A stretch of 64,000 nucleotides of DNA from Terriglobus roseus (lineage in GTDB: Bacteria; Acidobacteriota; Terriglobia; Terriglobales; Acidobacteriaceae). Every line of letters begins with the position of its first letter. The stretch's first letter is position 1. The stretch lies in assembly GCF_900102185.1 (NCBI RefSeq), contig NZ_LT629690.1:1860001-1924000 (forward strand), given 5' to 3'. Under the pieces are notes generated by a model. That model made no database searches. It saw nothing but the letters and a program-made list of their open reading frames with translations, and was not told where the DNA came from. The translations under genes were made by a program, and so were the position numbers. Below are positions 44,114 to 53,713 of the stretch, piece after piece.

Positions 44114-46989
44114 TTTGATCCACGAAGCAGCGGCTCTGATGGGTCGGCGTCCTGCCAGAGGCTTTTCAAATCATCTTCAGCGCGACTCGCGTTCGGATCG
44201 TCGCCCATCGTGCGATAAGCAGTCGCCAACCCTGCCTGTGCCACGGGATACACGAGTGTCCCTGTGAGCAGTGCCTCGCCGCGCCGTGTAAGCGCAGCTC
44301 TGAAATCCCCGATAGCGAGAACTTGCTGACCAAGCTTCAGATGCGACTCGCCACGAAGCAGCGTAGCCACGGTGGATTGTGAACTCGTCTTGTCTTCCTG
44401 CAATAGGTTTAATGCTCCCTGCGCGTCGCCCGTACTCCACAGCAGCGCGGCGCGGATCAATGTCTGTTGTGTTGGATCAGCAAGAGCATTGTCGGTGGAG
44501 TGCTTGCACCATGCCTGTGCAAGACCCGCATAGAATTTCGCGCCGTCACCTGCATTTGCCACAGCAACCGGTTCGTTGTGGCAGTGCCCAGCCATTGCTT
44601 CCATGGCGTCTAATCGTGCACGCAAGAGCAATGCGGACGAGGCAATCTCCGGCTGCCCACTCAGTCGTGTAACCGCGGCAGCACCAAAGCTGTGCGCCTC
44701 AGCAAGGCGGCCACGATCTCCCAGGTAACTCAGGTAATACCAACTGTCGTTAAACGTATTGGATGCCGCGGCGGTTGCAGCCCATTGCGTTTCCGCCGCA
44801 CGGTCGCCCCGTAGATACGCGGCGAGTAATGCCAGCCCTGGCGAAGCCGCGTTTAAGCCTGCAGCCCTTCCTTGTTCTTTCTGAGCCGATTCATAGTGCG
44901 CTTGCGCGATCATTGCCTCTGTCGCTACTGATACGGCGATGCGTCCAGCAGGATCGAGTTCAACGGCAGTCGCCCCCGTGCTTTCAGCTTCCGCAGTACG
45001 CCCAGCTGCAAGGAGTGAACGCACCATCGCCACTTGAGCTTCTGGTTGCAGGCTGCACAGATTGCTCCAGGCTTGTGCGGCTTCCGTTGTCGCATTCGGT
45101 GTGTCTGCTGTTTCGTAAGTGATGCGATTTTGCTGGCAGGGACTCCCCTTGGTTGCGGCGGCTTTCAACGTAGCCGCTGCATGAAGGCGCTCTACCTCCG
45201 CGCCTGATTCGCGCAAGGCTTCCACAAGTGCGAGTCGCGCAGGTACAAAACCCGGATCATCTGCAAGGGCGCGATTCAACTCGTCAATCGCATTCGTTAT
45301 CTGACCAGCCCGCAGATAGGCCATCCCTTTTGCGTACAGGCTTAACGCATTGAGTGAATTCGTAGCCTCGCTGGCCAACGGCACAGTATTCGCGGCCGCT
45401 TGATCCGGGCTTTCTCCAAGATGCGTTCGCAGCGCTACAGCAAGGCGGCTCAGTGCGTTTGGAATCTCCACTGCGGACGAGGCATCTACGTCTTCTGTCG
45501 CCAGATTCCCGCTGTCTGATGTCCGCAGTATCTCCGCGTGGATGTGATAACTGTTGCCATCGCGCGAGATATTGCCGGTCAGATACGCATCTGCACCACT
45601 TCGCCGTGCGATATCCAGTCCGTCAACATCATTCGAATTCAGCGCAGGCGCATATCCCGTCACATGTAGCGAAGGCATTTCGCGCAACAGAATCTGCATG
45701 GCAATCGCAGGAACATCCTGCAGAACGTTATCGCCGGTGTTGTTATCAAACCGCGTCACCTGCAATCCCGTGCTGACCACACCTTGCCCACCAACCGCAC
45801 TCCCGCGCTGACGCAGGAACAGAAAAACACCCACTGCTGCCAAAATGACTGCTACTGCCGTGGCCGGAATCCACCAGCGTACGCCTCCGTCCACGGCCTC
45901 ATGCTCAGACAAAGAAGTGGAAGTAAGAGCTGGCTCACGTACCGCATCTCTTAATGCAGAAGTCCTCGACGCGGTATGTAAAGCGGATGCTCTGCTGCCC
46001 GACGGCGCATGTCCACGTACGCTCCTTGCAGTCGGATCAGACACCGTTATGGGATCACGAGATAGTCGGGCAGAAGAAGCGGCGCGGGCATGCGAGGAAG
46101 TTGATACCGGCTTCGAATTGCTGCGCGGCCAAGAACCTGAAGGTTCCTTCAACCTTCGCAGTTCCTCAAGTAACGCGTTTGCAGAAGGAATACGATTCTC
46201 GCGCTTCTTTTGCAGAAGGTGCCGAATGATGGAGTCCATCCCCGGCGACAATTCCGTATTGACCTTACGGGGTGGGATCGGATCGGACCCTAGCAGCTCC
46301 GAAAACACAACAGCGCTGGTTGCACCGCGAAACGGAACGTCACCGGTCGCCAATTCATACAAGACTGCGCCCAGCGAGAACAAATCGGAACGAGGATCTA
46401 AATCTTCTCCGCGTGCCTGCTCGGGCGACATGTATTCCACTGTGCCTACGGTTGCACCAGTACGCGTCAGCCCCGAAGGTCCAAGCAGAATCCGATCGTG
46501 CTCCACCTTCGCCAGGCCGAAGTCCAATACCTTGAGCTGCGGCTCGCCATGAGGGCCATCCACCAGGAAAAGGTTCGCCGGCTTAATGTCACGGTGCACA
46601 ATTCCCTTCGCATGCGCCGCAGCCAAAGCTTGCGCTGCTTGCGTAGCAATTGAGATCAGTTCCTCCTCTGACACAGGCACGCCATCGTGCAATCGATCCT
46701 TGATCGACTCACCATGCAGCAGTTCCATCACCAAGTACGGATCGCCATCCTGCTCGCCAATGTCGAAGATGGTGGAAATGTTCGGATGATTCAGCGAGGA
46801 AACGGCGCGGGCCTCGCGCAGAAAGCGCTCGCGTGCACCAGCCATTTCCAGGTTGCGATGCAACACCTTGATGGCAACGTCGCGCTCCAGTCGACGATCC
46901 CGAGCACGATACACCGCTCCCATGCCACCAGAGCCAATCTGTTCAAGTACGACGTAGGGCCCGTACTGTCGTGGGCCGAGACCCTCCAT
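44110..46989 (-). CDS. Serine/threonine protein kinase with TPR-rich extracytoplasmic half
   Basis: Hanks-type kinase, 959 residues from ATG 46989, which has GGGAAAGGG at good spacing; an upstream ATG (47007) lacks one. Kinase domain about 10-270: GSGGMGAVYRARD (glycine loop), VAIKVLH (lysine), IVHRDIKPANL (catalytic Asp), LDFGLAK, GTVEYMSPEQA. A Ser/Pro/Arg-rich linker leads to one transmembrane helix (WWIPATAVAVILAAVGVFLFL). A C-terminal part follows with a TolB-like opening (VTRFDNNTGDNVLQDVPAIA) and TPR-like helical repeats (ALYAKGMAYLRAGQITNAI). A predicted membrane-spanning sensor kinase; ligand unknown. Confidence 0.92.
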   Translation of the reverse strand: MEGLGPRQYGPYVVLEQIGSGGMGAVYRARDRRLERDVAIKVLHRNLEMAGARERFLREARAVSSLNHPNISTIFDIGEQDGDPYLVMELLHGESIKDRLHDGVPVSEEELISIATQAAQALAAAHAKGIVHRDIKPANLFLVDGPHGEPQLKVLDFGLAKVEHDRILLGPSGLTRTGATVGTVEYMSPEQARGEDLDPRSDLFSLGAVLYELATGDVPFRGATSAVVFSELLGSDPIPPRKVNTELSPGMDSIIRHLLQKKRENRIPSANALLEELRRLKEPSGSWPRSNSKPVSTSSHARAASSARLSRDPITVSDPTARSVRGHAPSGSRASALHTASRTSALRDAVREPALTSTSLSEHEAVDGGVRWWIPATAVAVILAAVGVFLFLRQRGSAVGGQGVVSTGLQVTRFDNNTGDNVLQDVPAIAMQILLREMPSLHVTGYAPALNSNDVDGLDIARRSGADAYLTGNISRDGNSYHIHAEILRTSDSGNLATEDVDASSAVEIPNALSRLAVALRTHLGESPDQAAANTVPLASEATNSLNALSLYAKGMAYLRAGQITNAIDELNRALADDPGFVPARLALVEALRESGAEVERLHAAATLKAAATKGSPCQQNRITYETADTPNATTEAAQAWSNLCSLQPEAQVAMVRSLLAAGRTAEAESTGATAVELDPAGRIAVSVATEAMIAQAHYESAQKEQGRAAGLNAASPGLALLAAYLRGDRAAETQWAATAAASNTFNDSWYYLSYLGDRGRLAEAHSFGAAAVTRLSGQPEIASSALLLRARLDAMEAMAGHCHNEPVAVANAGDGAKFYAGLAQAWCKHSTDNALADPTQQTLIRAALLWSTGDAQGALNLLQEDKTSSQSTVATLLRGESHLKLGQQVLAIGDFRAALTRRGEALLTGTLVYPVAQAGLATAYRTMGDDPNASRAEDDLKSLWQDADPSEPLLRGSN

Positions 46990-47171
46990 CTGATTCCCTT
47001 TCCCCATTGGAATGCGAATCGGAAAGTATCACTGGAAGCTAGAGCTTCCGCGACACTTATCCCCTAGCCCACGGGCCAATCATATACTGTAGATGCGTCG
47101 CAACTCCCTGCTGCGATGGCAATTTCCACCCCAAAGTCTCCCTCCTTTGTGTGAGGCGAAATCGACCGTTC

Positions 47172-47903
47172 ATGAACGCTTTCAATCCTTCAGCTTTCTG
47201 TCCCTCGCCCTCGCCGCAGGTCCTCATGATCGATGCGGACGACACACTGTGGGAGAACAATATCTACTTTGAACGCGCCATCGAACAGTTCATACGCATC
47301 GTTGATCACGCAGAGCTGAACGATGCAGAAGTACGTTCGGCTTTCGATGCACTGGAAGCCTCTCGCGTGCACTCGCACGGTTATGGCACCAAAGCCTTCC
47401 ATCACTCGTTGCTTGCCAGCTACGAACATCTCACCGGCTCGATATGCACCAACGAGATTGCAACTCAGCTTGCAGGCTGCGCGGAGAGTATTCGTTCAGC
47501 AGATCTCACTCTGCTGGATGGCGTACAGGAGACGCTTCCCCGTCTCTTTGAGAGGCACACCGTGATTCTGGTCACCAAAGGCGACCATGAAGAACAGCAC
47601 GGCAAGCTATTGCGTTCTGGACTTGCCGATCACTTCCACCATGTAGAAGTACTGCATGAAAAACACACCGCAGCATACGAAACACTGTTGCAACGCTACG
47701 ACTGCGACCCCGCCCATTCCTGGATGATTGGCAACAGTCCGCGCAGCGATACCAACCCCGCACTCGCTGCCGGAATGCACGCTGTATACCTTCCGCATCC
47801 CAGCACTTGGGTTCTGGAACGCGAACCCATTGGAAGCCCAAAGGCCGGCCGACGACTGTTGCATCTGGCAAACTTTCGAGAGCTTTTGCACCATTTTGGG
47901 TGA
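47172..47903 (+). CDS. HAD-family hydrolase
   Basis: Phosphatase-like protein, 243 residues from ATG 47172; a GTG at 47151 would add seven residues. Motif I is MIDADDTLWENN with nucleophile and acid aspartates, motif II VILVTKGDHEEQ, the lysine region is weak (EVLHEKHTAAY), and motif IV SWMIGNSPRSDTNPALAAGM. A helical cap lies between I and II. Substrate unknown. Second HAD protein of the window, not closely similar to the one at 19.4 kb. Confidence 0.87.
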   Translation: MNAFNPSAFCPSPSPQVLMIDADDTLWENNIYFERAIEQFIRIVDHAELNDAEVRSAFDALEASRVHSHGYGTKAFHHSLLASYEHLTGSICTNEIATQLAGCAESIRSADLTLLDGVQETLPRLFERHTVILVTKGDHEEQHGKLLRSGLADHFHHVEVLHEKHTAAYETLLQRYDCDPAHSWMIGNSPRSDTNPALAAGMHAVYLPHPSTWVLEREPIGSPKAGRRLLHLANFRELLHHFG

Positions 47904-47975
47904 AGCCATTTCTCTGCTATACTTCGTTCTGGATGGCGCACACGCCGGACACGCAGTAAGTCTCGTGTAACCGAT

Positions 47976-48060
47976 GCGGAGGTGGCGAAATTGGCAGACG
48001 CACTAGCTTGAGGTGCTAGCGGGTAATTCCATACGGGTTCAAGTCCCGTCTTCCGCACCA
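47976..48060 (+). tRNA. tRNA-Leu (anticodon GAG)
   Basis: GCGGAGG pairs with CTTCCGC (one G-U), followed by A and CCA. The anticodon stem CTAGC/GCTAG holds TTGAGGT, giving GAG. Class II variable arm and GGTTCAAGTCC in the T arm are present. 85 nt with CCA. Placed directly before secG, an arrangement seen in other bacteria. Confidence 0.97.
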
Positions 48061-48105
48061 CTCCACACTTTTCTAGAAAGAACAGCCTGAACGGCAACAC
48101 ACCTG

Positions 48106-48402
48106 ATGACCTTCCTCGTAGCATTCCTCATTGTTCTTCATGTGATCGTTTGTCTGTTCCTGATTGGTGTTGTCCTTATTCAGCAGGGCAAGAGCGCCGA
48201 TCTGGCAGGAGCTTTCGGCGGAGCCGGATCACAGACAGCCTTTGGTCCGCGCGGCGCAGCAAACTTGCTGACACGCCTTACCACCTGGTCCGCAGTTCTG
48301 TTCATGCTCACGTCGATCAGCCTGACGATTCTGATGTCGCGCACCAACGATCGTTCGGTACTCTCCGGCATCAAGACACAGCAAACCACACCGAAGAAGT
48401 AA
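48106..48402 (+). CDS. secG: Preprotein translocase subunit SecG
   Basis: Small inner-membrane subunit of SecYEG, 98 residues. Two helices: [23 protein letters not shown] at the start and [20 protein letters not shown]. The family signature lies between them: [27 protein letters not shown] is represented by [20 protein letters not shown]. The C-terminus is a short polar tail. A terminator follows 23 bp later. Confidence 0.95.
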   Translation: MTFLVAFLIVLHVIVCLFLIGVVLIQQGKSADLAGAFGGAGSQTAFGPRGAANLLTRLTTWSAVLFMLTSISLTILMSRTNDRSVLSGIKTQQTTPKK

Positions 48403-48425
48403 TCTCGGAACGTACTGATTTTTGG

Positions 48426-48457
48426 AAGGGTGTGGGCGCTGCCTACACCCTTTTCTC
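48426..48457 (+). terminator. Terminator after secG
   Basis: Stem AAGGGTGT with ACACCCTT plus GGC/GCC inner pairs, then TTTCTCATT. Confidence 0.75.
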
Positions 48458-48475
48458 ATTGCCCAGGAGGACTTC

Positions 48476-49102
48476 ATGCAGCGCGAAACCTTCCCCGTCG
48501 CCCCACTTGGCTGCAACTGCTCCATTCTTTTCGATTCCGTGACGTCGGACGCCACGGTCGTTGATCCGGGCTCAGACATCCTGCGCATCGTCGGCTTCCT
48601 CGCCGCCCGCAATCTCAAGCTGCGTCAGATTGTTGTCACACACGGCCATTTGGATCACATTGCCGGAGCAAAGCTTCTGTCAGAGCAAACCGGAGCACCG
48701 GTCGTCTTCCATCCTGCGGACATCTTCCAGCTTTCGTGGATGGAACAGCAGGCCGCATGGATGGGTGTTCCCGTCCCCAAAACAGGACCGCCTGACATAG
48801 AAGCACTCGAGGGCATGAAGCTGCAGGTCGGCTCCGAAACCGGAGAGGTTCTTCACACTCCGGGCCATACGGAAGGCAGCATCTCGCTCTACTTTCCGCA
48901 GAGCAGCCTGCTGCTGGCTGGCGATACCCTCTTCCGCGAAGGTATCGGTAGAACAGATCTACCAGGCGGCGACGACAAACAGATCATCACTTCTATTCGC
49001 GAAAAGCTGCTTCCGCTGCCAGAGAAGACTCGTGTCATCGCGGGACATGGTTCCGAGACAACCATTGAACATGAGGCTGTGCGAAACCCGTTCCTTCGAT
49101 AA
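48476..49102 (+). CDS. Metallo-beta-lactamase-fold hydrolase (glyoxalase II-like)
   Basis: Di-metal hydrolase, 208 residues. Metal motif THGHLDH at about 60-66, the next histidine in LHTPGHTEGS, LAGDTLFREGIGRTDL with the bridging aspartate, and VIAGHGSETTIEHE. The length and GRTDL motif fit the short GloB-like / YcbL group, which hydrolyses thioesters or related compounds, rather than classical GloB. GGAGG before ATG 48476. The preceding terminator overlaps its leader, so it likely has its own promoter. Confidence 0.88.
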   Translation: MQRETFPVAPLGCNCSILFDSVTSDATVVDPGSDILRIVGFLAARNLKLRQIVVTHGHLDHIAGAKLLSEQTGAPVVFHPADIFQLSWMEQQAAWMGVPVPKTGPPDIEALEGMKLQVGSETGEVLHTPGHTEGSISLYFPQSSLLLAGDTLFREGIGRTDLPGGDDKQIITSIREKLLPLPEKTRVIAGHGSETTIEHEAVRNPFLR

Positions 49103-49173
49103 TTCAGCTACTTAACGGCGTTTTCAAAAGTAATGCTTGACGAGAATCGTGCCCTGTTTATTAGGTTGATTCC

Positions 49174-49803
49174 TTACGGTTGAGGCAAAAACTTGCGATT
49201 GCCAAAGCCGTAAAGGCGGAGCTTCACAGTACCGAGCGCCTCATGCCAACGGAATTGAATACGTTTCTGCCATCCGTACTCGACTGGCCACAATGATGCG
49301 TGGGTACGCCACGAGAAGGCCAATGGGCCCTTATAGCGCTCAAGGATGAGTGCCGTTCGGGGCAGATGATACGCGGAGCTGATCACCTCCGCGGAATTCC
49401 ATCCCTTTTGCTGCATGATCGCGCGGCTATACCAAATGTTCTGGATCGTGTCCTGCGCCTTGTCTTCTTCAATCACTGCAGTCGCAGGAACACCCTCGCG
49501 TTCTGCCAGATCCGCCATCACCTTTGCTTCGACAAAGTGATTATGGGCTGGGCCCCCCGTCATGATGATGTTTGGAGCCACACCGGCGCGGTACTCTCGC
49601 ACGGCTTCTTCCACCCGTTCCCGCATCTCCGGATCGGGCGATCCATCAGCCTGTGCAGGATGTCCCAGGACGATCAACGTATCGAAGTGGTTTGCGTCGG
49701 TATTGTGACTGGAAATCGTCTCGTATGAGACGGTCGGCACAAGGAAATACAGAAGAGCGGCACAGACGACAATGCCCAGAAGCCAAAGAGAAAGGCGGCG
49801 CAT
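49174..49803 (-). CDS. YdcF/ElyC-like (DUF218) protein
   Basis: 209 residues, one N-terminal membrane helix (LSLWLLGIVVCAALLYFLV) then a soluble DUF218 domain: FDTLIVLGHPAQADGSPD, NIIMTGGPAHNHFVEAKVMAD, EEDKAQDTIQNIWYSRAIM, ISSAYHLPRTALI. These follow the family pattern (TGG, E, N, S-x-H-R). Relatives act in envelope or peptidoglycan-lipid metabolism, but the biochemistry is mostly unsettled. It is downstream of the nucleotidyltransferase gene on the same strand. Confidence 0.87.
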   Translation of the reverse strand: MRRLSLWLLGIVVCAALLYFLVPTVSYETISSHNTDANHFDTLIVLGHPAQADGSPDPEMRERVEEAVREYRAGVAPNIIMTGGPAHNHFVEAKVMADLAEREGVPATAVIEEDKAQDTIQNIWYSRAIMQQKGWNSAEVISSAYHLPRTALILERYKGPLAFSWRTHASLWPVEYGWQKRIQFRWHEALGTVKLRLYGFGNRKFLPQP

Positions 49804-49849
49804 AGGCCAACCCTAGCACGCCGCCCTTCTCTATTGATTTTCTTTTCTC

Positions 49850-51886
49850 TTACCGGCGTGACTTCTTCGCAGGCGCCTTCTTTGCGGGCTTTGCCACGAC
49901 CTTCTTGGCTGGTGCCGCCTTCTTCACAGCTTTAACCGGCACGGCCTTTTTCACTACCTTGGCCGGTGCCTTCTTTACTGCTACGACTTTCTTAGCGACC
50001 GCCTTGACCGGCTTTGCTGCTACAACCTTCTTGACTGGTTTAGCAGGAGCCTTCTTCACCGGGGCTGCTTTCTTCACGGGCTTAGCAGCAACTTTCTTCA
50101 CGGGCTTAGCAGCAACCGTCTTTGCAACGACCTTAGCAGGCGCTTTCTTTGCCGGAGCAACCGGCTTGGCAGCTACCTTCTTCGCAGGAATGGCAGCTTT
50201 GACCGGTGCCGGTGCTTTGGCCGGAGGAACCGCCTTCTTCGCAGGAGCAGCGGGCTTCGCGGCCACTACAGGCTTCGCTGCTGGAGCCGTCTTGGCAGGT
50301 GCCGCTGCGGGAGATTTCTTCTCCGCAACGACCTTCGCTGCCTTCTTATCTTTTGCTGCCTTCGTCGGAAGCGGAGCCACTTTTTCAATCGGCTCTTCTT
50401 CGGTTGGCTCAGGACCACGGTCTGGGCCGGTGAGGTCTCCCTCTTCCGTCAGTCCGGTCTCGAGGCCAGCCAATTCTTCTTCGGCAGCAACGGTAAGAGG
50501 CATACCTTCGAAGTCGGAACCATCGATATCGAGTTCCGCAGCCTTCTTCTTGCCACGTCCCTTGGGTTCCTTGCGCGCACGAGCGCGGCGCAGGTTTGGC
50601 GGCGGCGGGGGCGCCGGAGGAGAATACGGCTCAAGGAACGCCTTCATCTCTTCCGGAGTCGCAAGTCGCCCATCCATCAGCTCAAAGAACAGCTTATCCA
50701 GGAGTTCGTTGTACCCCGGCAGATCCGGAGTGATACGCATCTCCGTCAGCAACTGATACGGGATACGCTGCCGCGCATTCGGAGATTCCGTCAGGAAGGT
50801 CTTCAGACGTGCCTGCACTGGAGCGCTCTTGCTGCTGAAGTATGTAGCAAGAACCAGATCCGGTTCAGTCGCGTGAAGTAACTTCCAGGCAGCGGACGGT
50901 GTGGCGGCCTCTTTTGCGCTGAGTTTCGCCGCGAAATCCTTCACACGCGCATCCAGAGCCTCAATCTCACGGACAAATCCCTGCCGTGCGACCAGTTTCT
51001 TCAGCGAAGCAACGTCCCCAGAGGACATCTTGCCCGTTACAAGCGGGAAGGCGATGGCGGCAATGTGGCCCAGAACGCCCTGAATCTGCAACTCACCCTG
51101 ACGGGTATACAAGTCTGAGAGCGAGGTGGTGTTTACCTTCGCCGATTGCAATGCTGGGAACAGGTGCTGCATCCAGCCTTCGGTTTCCAGAGCACGAAGC
51201 ACGCGGACTGGGTCTTCCTCGTGGAAGATCTCTTCCAGCTCGTATCCCTTATTCCAGGCACTCAGAGCAGAGATGTAACCCTCTTCCTTGGCGGTTTCGT
51301 ACCGCTGGCGGGTTTTCTCTTCCAACTGCCACCCCAGACGCGACATCAGCCGGGCAGCGCGGATCAGCCGCGAAGGCTCCTCAATGAAGCCATAGTTGCT
51401 GACCAGGCGCAGTTCGCGGTTCTCGATGTCCGCAACGCCGTTCAGCGGATCCATCAAGAGGCCGTAGGACCCCTCATTCAGAGAGATCGCCATTGCATTG
51501 GCGGTAAAGTCGCGGCCACGGAGATCGTCGATGAGACTTCCCGGCTCGTATTTCGGCTTCCCCGGCTTCGGCCACGAAACGGCAACGGCCGAGCTGAGTT
51601 CCAGCCGGACACCACCGGAATAGGTCAGGAAAAGCTGATGTGCGGGTGCATTCTCACCCACAATCTCGAATCCAGCGGCCCCTAAGCCTTTTCGTATCTT
51701 GGACAGATCGCCCTGAATGGTCAGGTCGAGGTCTCGGACAGAAGCGCCCGCCGTCAGATCGCGGACTGCGCCGCCCGTGAGGAAAATCGTAGCGTCGCTC
51801 TCGCGGGCAATCGTGCGGAGTGCACCAACGGCCTTCTGCTGCGCGTGCGAAAGGCGGTTTTCCAGCAGATAGATATAATCAGCCAT
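49850..51886 (-). CDS. CCA-adding enzyme / poly(A) polymerase-type nucleotidyltransferase with H1-like tail
   Basis: Class II tRNA nucleotidyltransferase-fold enzyme, 678 residues. The head domain has IFLTGGAVRDLTAGASVRDLDLTIQGD with the two catalytic aspartates (DLD), then LRGRDFTANAMAI and EEPSRLIRAARLMSRLGW. A helical body runs to about 425. From about 430 an acidic/Pro-rich linker leads into about 180 residues made of repeated Lys/Ala/Pro/Val units (such as KPVKKVAAKPVKKAAP), like eukaryotic histone H1 tails and mycobacterial HupB or MDP1. CCA addition or poly(A) tailing cannot be separated by sequence. No HD domain is evident. The tail is in frame and ends KKSRR. Confidence 0.85.
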   Translation of the reverse strand: MADYIYLLENRLSHAQQKAVGALRTIARESDATIFLTGGAVRDLTAGASVRDLDLTIQGDLSKIRKGLGAAGFEIVGENAPAHQLFLTYSGGVRLELSSAVAVSWPKPGKPKYEPGSLIDDLRGRDFTANAMAISLNEGSYGLLMDPLNGVADIENRELRLVSNYGFIEEPSRLIRAARLMSRLGWQLEEKTRQRYETAKEEGYISALSAWNKGYELEEIFHEEDPVRVLRALETEGWMQHLFPALQSAKVNTTSLSDLYTRQGELQIQGVLGHIAAIAFPLVTGKMSSGDVASLKKLVARQGFVREIEALDARVKDFAAKLSAKEAATPSAAWKLLHATEPDLVLATYFSSKSAPVQARLKTFLTESPNARQRIPYQLLTEMRITPDLPGYNELLDKLFFELMDGRLATPEEMKAFLEPYSPPAPPPPPNLRRARARKEPKGRGKKKAAELDIDGSDFEGMPLTVAAEEELAGLETGLTEEGDLTGPDRGPEPTEEEPIEKVAPLPTKAAKDKKAAKVVAEKKSPAAAPAKTAPAAKPVVAAKPAAPAKKAVPPAKAPAPVKAAIPAKKVAAKPVAPAKKAPAKVVAKTVAAKPVKKVAAKPVKKAAPVKKAPAKPVKKVVAAKPVKAVAKKVVAVKKAPAKVVKKAVPVKAVKKAAPAKKVVAKPAKKAPAKKSRR

Positions 51887-52118
51887 GTACCGTTCCAGTC
51901 TCCAAAGCGCCGGTCCAAAGTGGCCTGCGCGTTGCCGGTAAACAGCGCCAATTCAGCATGTTAGGCGGCGCTGAAAAGCTCAGCACAAAATCTGAGTGTA
52001 GCATGCTGCTGTCGCCCTGAATACCCCTCTGCACACATTTTGTTGCGGGCAGAACGCTATAACGCCACAATAGCTTCGACCAGCCATAATCAACAGGCGG
52101 AGTCCAAACGGGAGAGCA

Positions 52119-52661
52119 ATGGCGGGATCGCAGAAAAAGGTTGTTCTTCGCCGCTTCTCGCCAGGTCTGTTATGGGGCTATCTACCCACCAGCGGCTTCG
52201 CCCATGCCGGCTTTCTGGATTTGCTGGACCTCAGCGGCAGGATTCAGAGCATCCCTCTATCCGACGTAAAGTATGCCGCCTTCGTGCGCGACTTCAACAC
52301 GAACGACACCTCTGCCCCGGAACGACTGCTACGTAAGACATTTCTGGCGCGCCCGCGAACTGAAGGCCTCTGGCTGCGGCTAACCCTCCGTGATGGTGAC
52401 CGGATGGAAGGCATGGCTTCTTTAGATCTCACCCTTGCCGATGGTTGGGTCGAGGACATGGGTGTTCAGCTTGTGCCACCCGACATCCGTGGGAATACAC
52501 AGCGGCTTTACGTTCCCCGCGCGGCCATCGACCAGATGGAGGTTCTTGCGGTTGTCACCAGCCCGTCGAAGCGGAAGACCTCCACTCCGATGCCGTCGGA
52601 GGAAACGCAGCAACCAGACCTATTCAGCATGCCGCTACCGCCTGACTCGCGCACCCACTAG
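52119..52661 (+). CDS. Conserved hypothetical protein
   Basis: 180 residues, soluble, beta-rich, with good GGGAGAG before the ATG. It opens KKVVLRRFSPGLLWGYLP. Repeated short strands follow (FLDLLDLSGRIQSIPLSDVKYAAFVRDF, LWLRLTLRDGDRMEGMASL, GNTQRLYVPRAAIDQMEVL), reminiscent of an Sm- or PilZ-like small barrel pair, but no family named with confidence. It ends in a Ser/Pro/Thr tail. It lies 8 bp before lpxD. Confidence 0.65.
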   Translation: MAGSQKKVVLRRFSPGLLWGYLPTSGFAHAGFLDLLDLSGRIQSIPLSDVKYAAFVRDFNTNDTSAPERLLRKTFLARPRTEGLWLRLTLRDGDRMEGMASLDLTLADGWVEDMGVQLVPPDIRGNTQRLYVPRAAIDQMEVLAVVTSPSKRKTSTPMPSEETQQPDLFSMPLPPDSRTH

Positions 52662-52669
52662 CGAGTACG

Positions 52670-53692
52670 ATGGACGGCATGAAGCTAGGGGAAATTGCGC
52701 AACGGTTGGGTGCCGAACTGGTAGGTGGCAACGGCGATACAGAGATTACAGGAGTCGCCGGGATTGAACACGCTGGCGTTTCGGAAATCACGTTTATCGC
52801 CAATCCGAAATACGCCGCGCAGGCAAAGACAACCAACGCCGCCGCCATCCTGGTAGAGCCAGATTTCCCCGCGCTGGACGGCACGGCTACGCTCCGCATC
52901 AAGAACTGCTACAGGGCCTTCGCCCAGACGATCACGTTCTTCTATCACGCACCAAAGTACGCGCCGGGTGTTCATCCCACTGCGGTAGTTGATCCGTCGG
53001 CAAAGATCGGAACCGACGCCCATATCGGCGCTTATGTTGTGATTGGCCCTGACGTGACGATTGGCTTGGGAGCCGTCGTTCTACCCCACTCTGTCATTTA
53101 CGCTGGCGCCACCATCGGCGACCGTTTCTTCGCCCATGCCCACGCAGTAGTGCGGGAATTCTGCCGTCTGGGCGATGACGTTGTCCTTCAGAACGGGGCA
53201 GTTATCGGCGCCGACGGATTCGGTTACGCTCGTGAAACGGCGGGCGGATGGACCAAGATCGTGCAATCCGGTGCTGCCGTTCTAGGCGACCGCGTCGAAG
53301 TGCAGGCGAACGCATGCGTTGATCGGGCCAGCATCGGCGAAACGCGCATTGGCGACGGTAGCAAGATCGACAACTTGGTACAGGTGGGCCACGGCTCCAC
53401 CGTGGGACAGGACACATTGCTCTGCGCCCAGGTTGGCCTTGCGGGCTCAACCGAAGTGGGTAGCCGGGTCATCCTTGCCGGGCAGGTCGGCGTCGCCGGA
53501 CATTGCAAGGTAGGCGATGGCGCAGTGGCCACGGCGCAAAGCGGCATTCCCAGCGATGTGGCTGCAAACAGCGTCGTCAGCGGCTACCCGGCCATGGACA
53601 ACAAGCTCTGGCTGCGTTCGGTAGCAGCCTTTGCCCGCCTGCCGGAGATGGTGCGGGAACTGCGTTCCTTGCGTAAGGAACGATCCGAATAA
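52670..53692 (+). CDS. lpxD: UDP-3-O-acylglucosamine N-acyltransferase
   Basis: Third step of lipid A synthesis, acyl-ACP dependent. 340 residues: N-terminal uridine-binding domain (GMKLGEIAQRLGAELVGG, ITFIANPKY), then a left-handed beta-helix of hexapeptide repeats (GTDAHIGAYVVIGPDVTIG, ADGFGYARE) with the catalytic histidine in IDNLVQVGHGSTVG and HCKVGDGAVATAQSGIPSD. C-terminal helix VAAFARLPEMVRELR. ATG 52670 or 52679. Presence of lpxD shows a lipopolysaccharide-type outer membrane. Confidence 0.96.
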   Translation: MDGMKLGEIAQRLGAELVGGNGDTEITGVAGIEHAGVSEITFIANPKYAAQAKTTNAAAILVEPDFPALDGTATLRIKNCYRAFAQTITFFYHAPKYAPGVHPTAVVDPSAKIGTDAHIGAYVVIGPDVTIGLGAVVLPHSVIYAGATIGDRFFAHAHAVVREFCRLGDDVVLQNGAVIGADGFGYARETAGGWTKIVQSGAAVLGDRVEVQANACVDRASIGETRIGDGSKIDNLVQVGHGSTVGQDTLLCAQVGLAGSTEVGSRVILAGQVGVAGHCKVGDGAVATAQSGIPSDVAANSVVSGYPAMDNKLWLRSVAAFARLPEMVRELRSLRKERSE

Positions 53693-53713
53693 ATACCGGC
53701 GGGTGACTATGCC

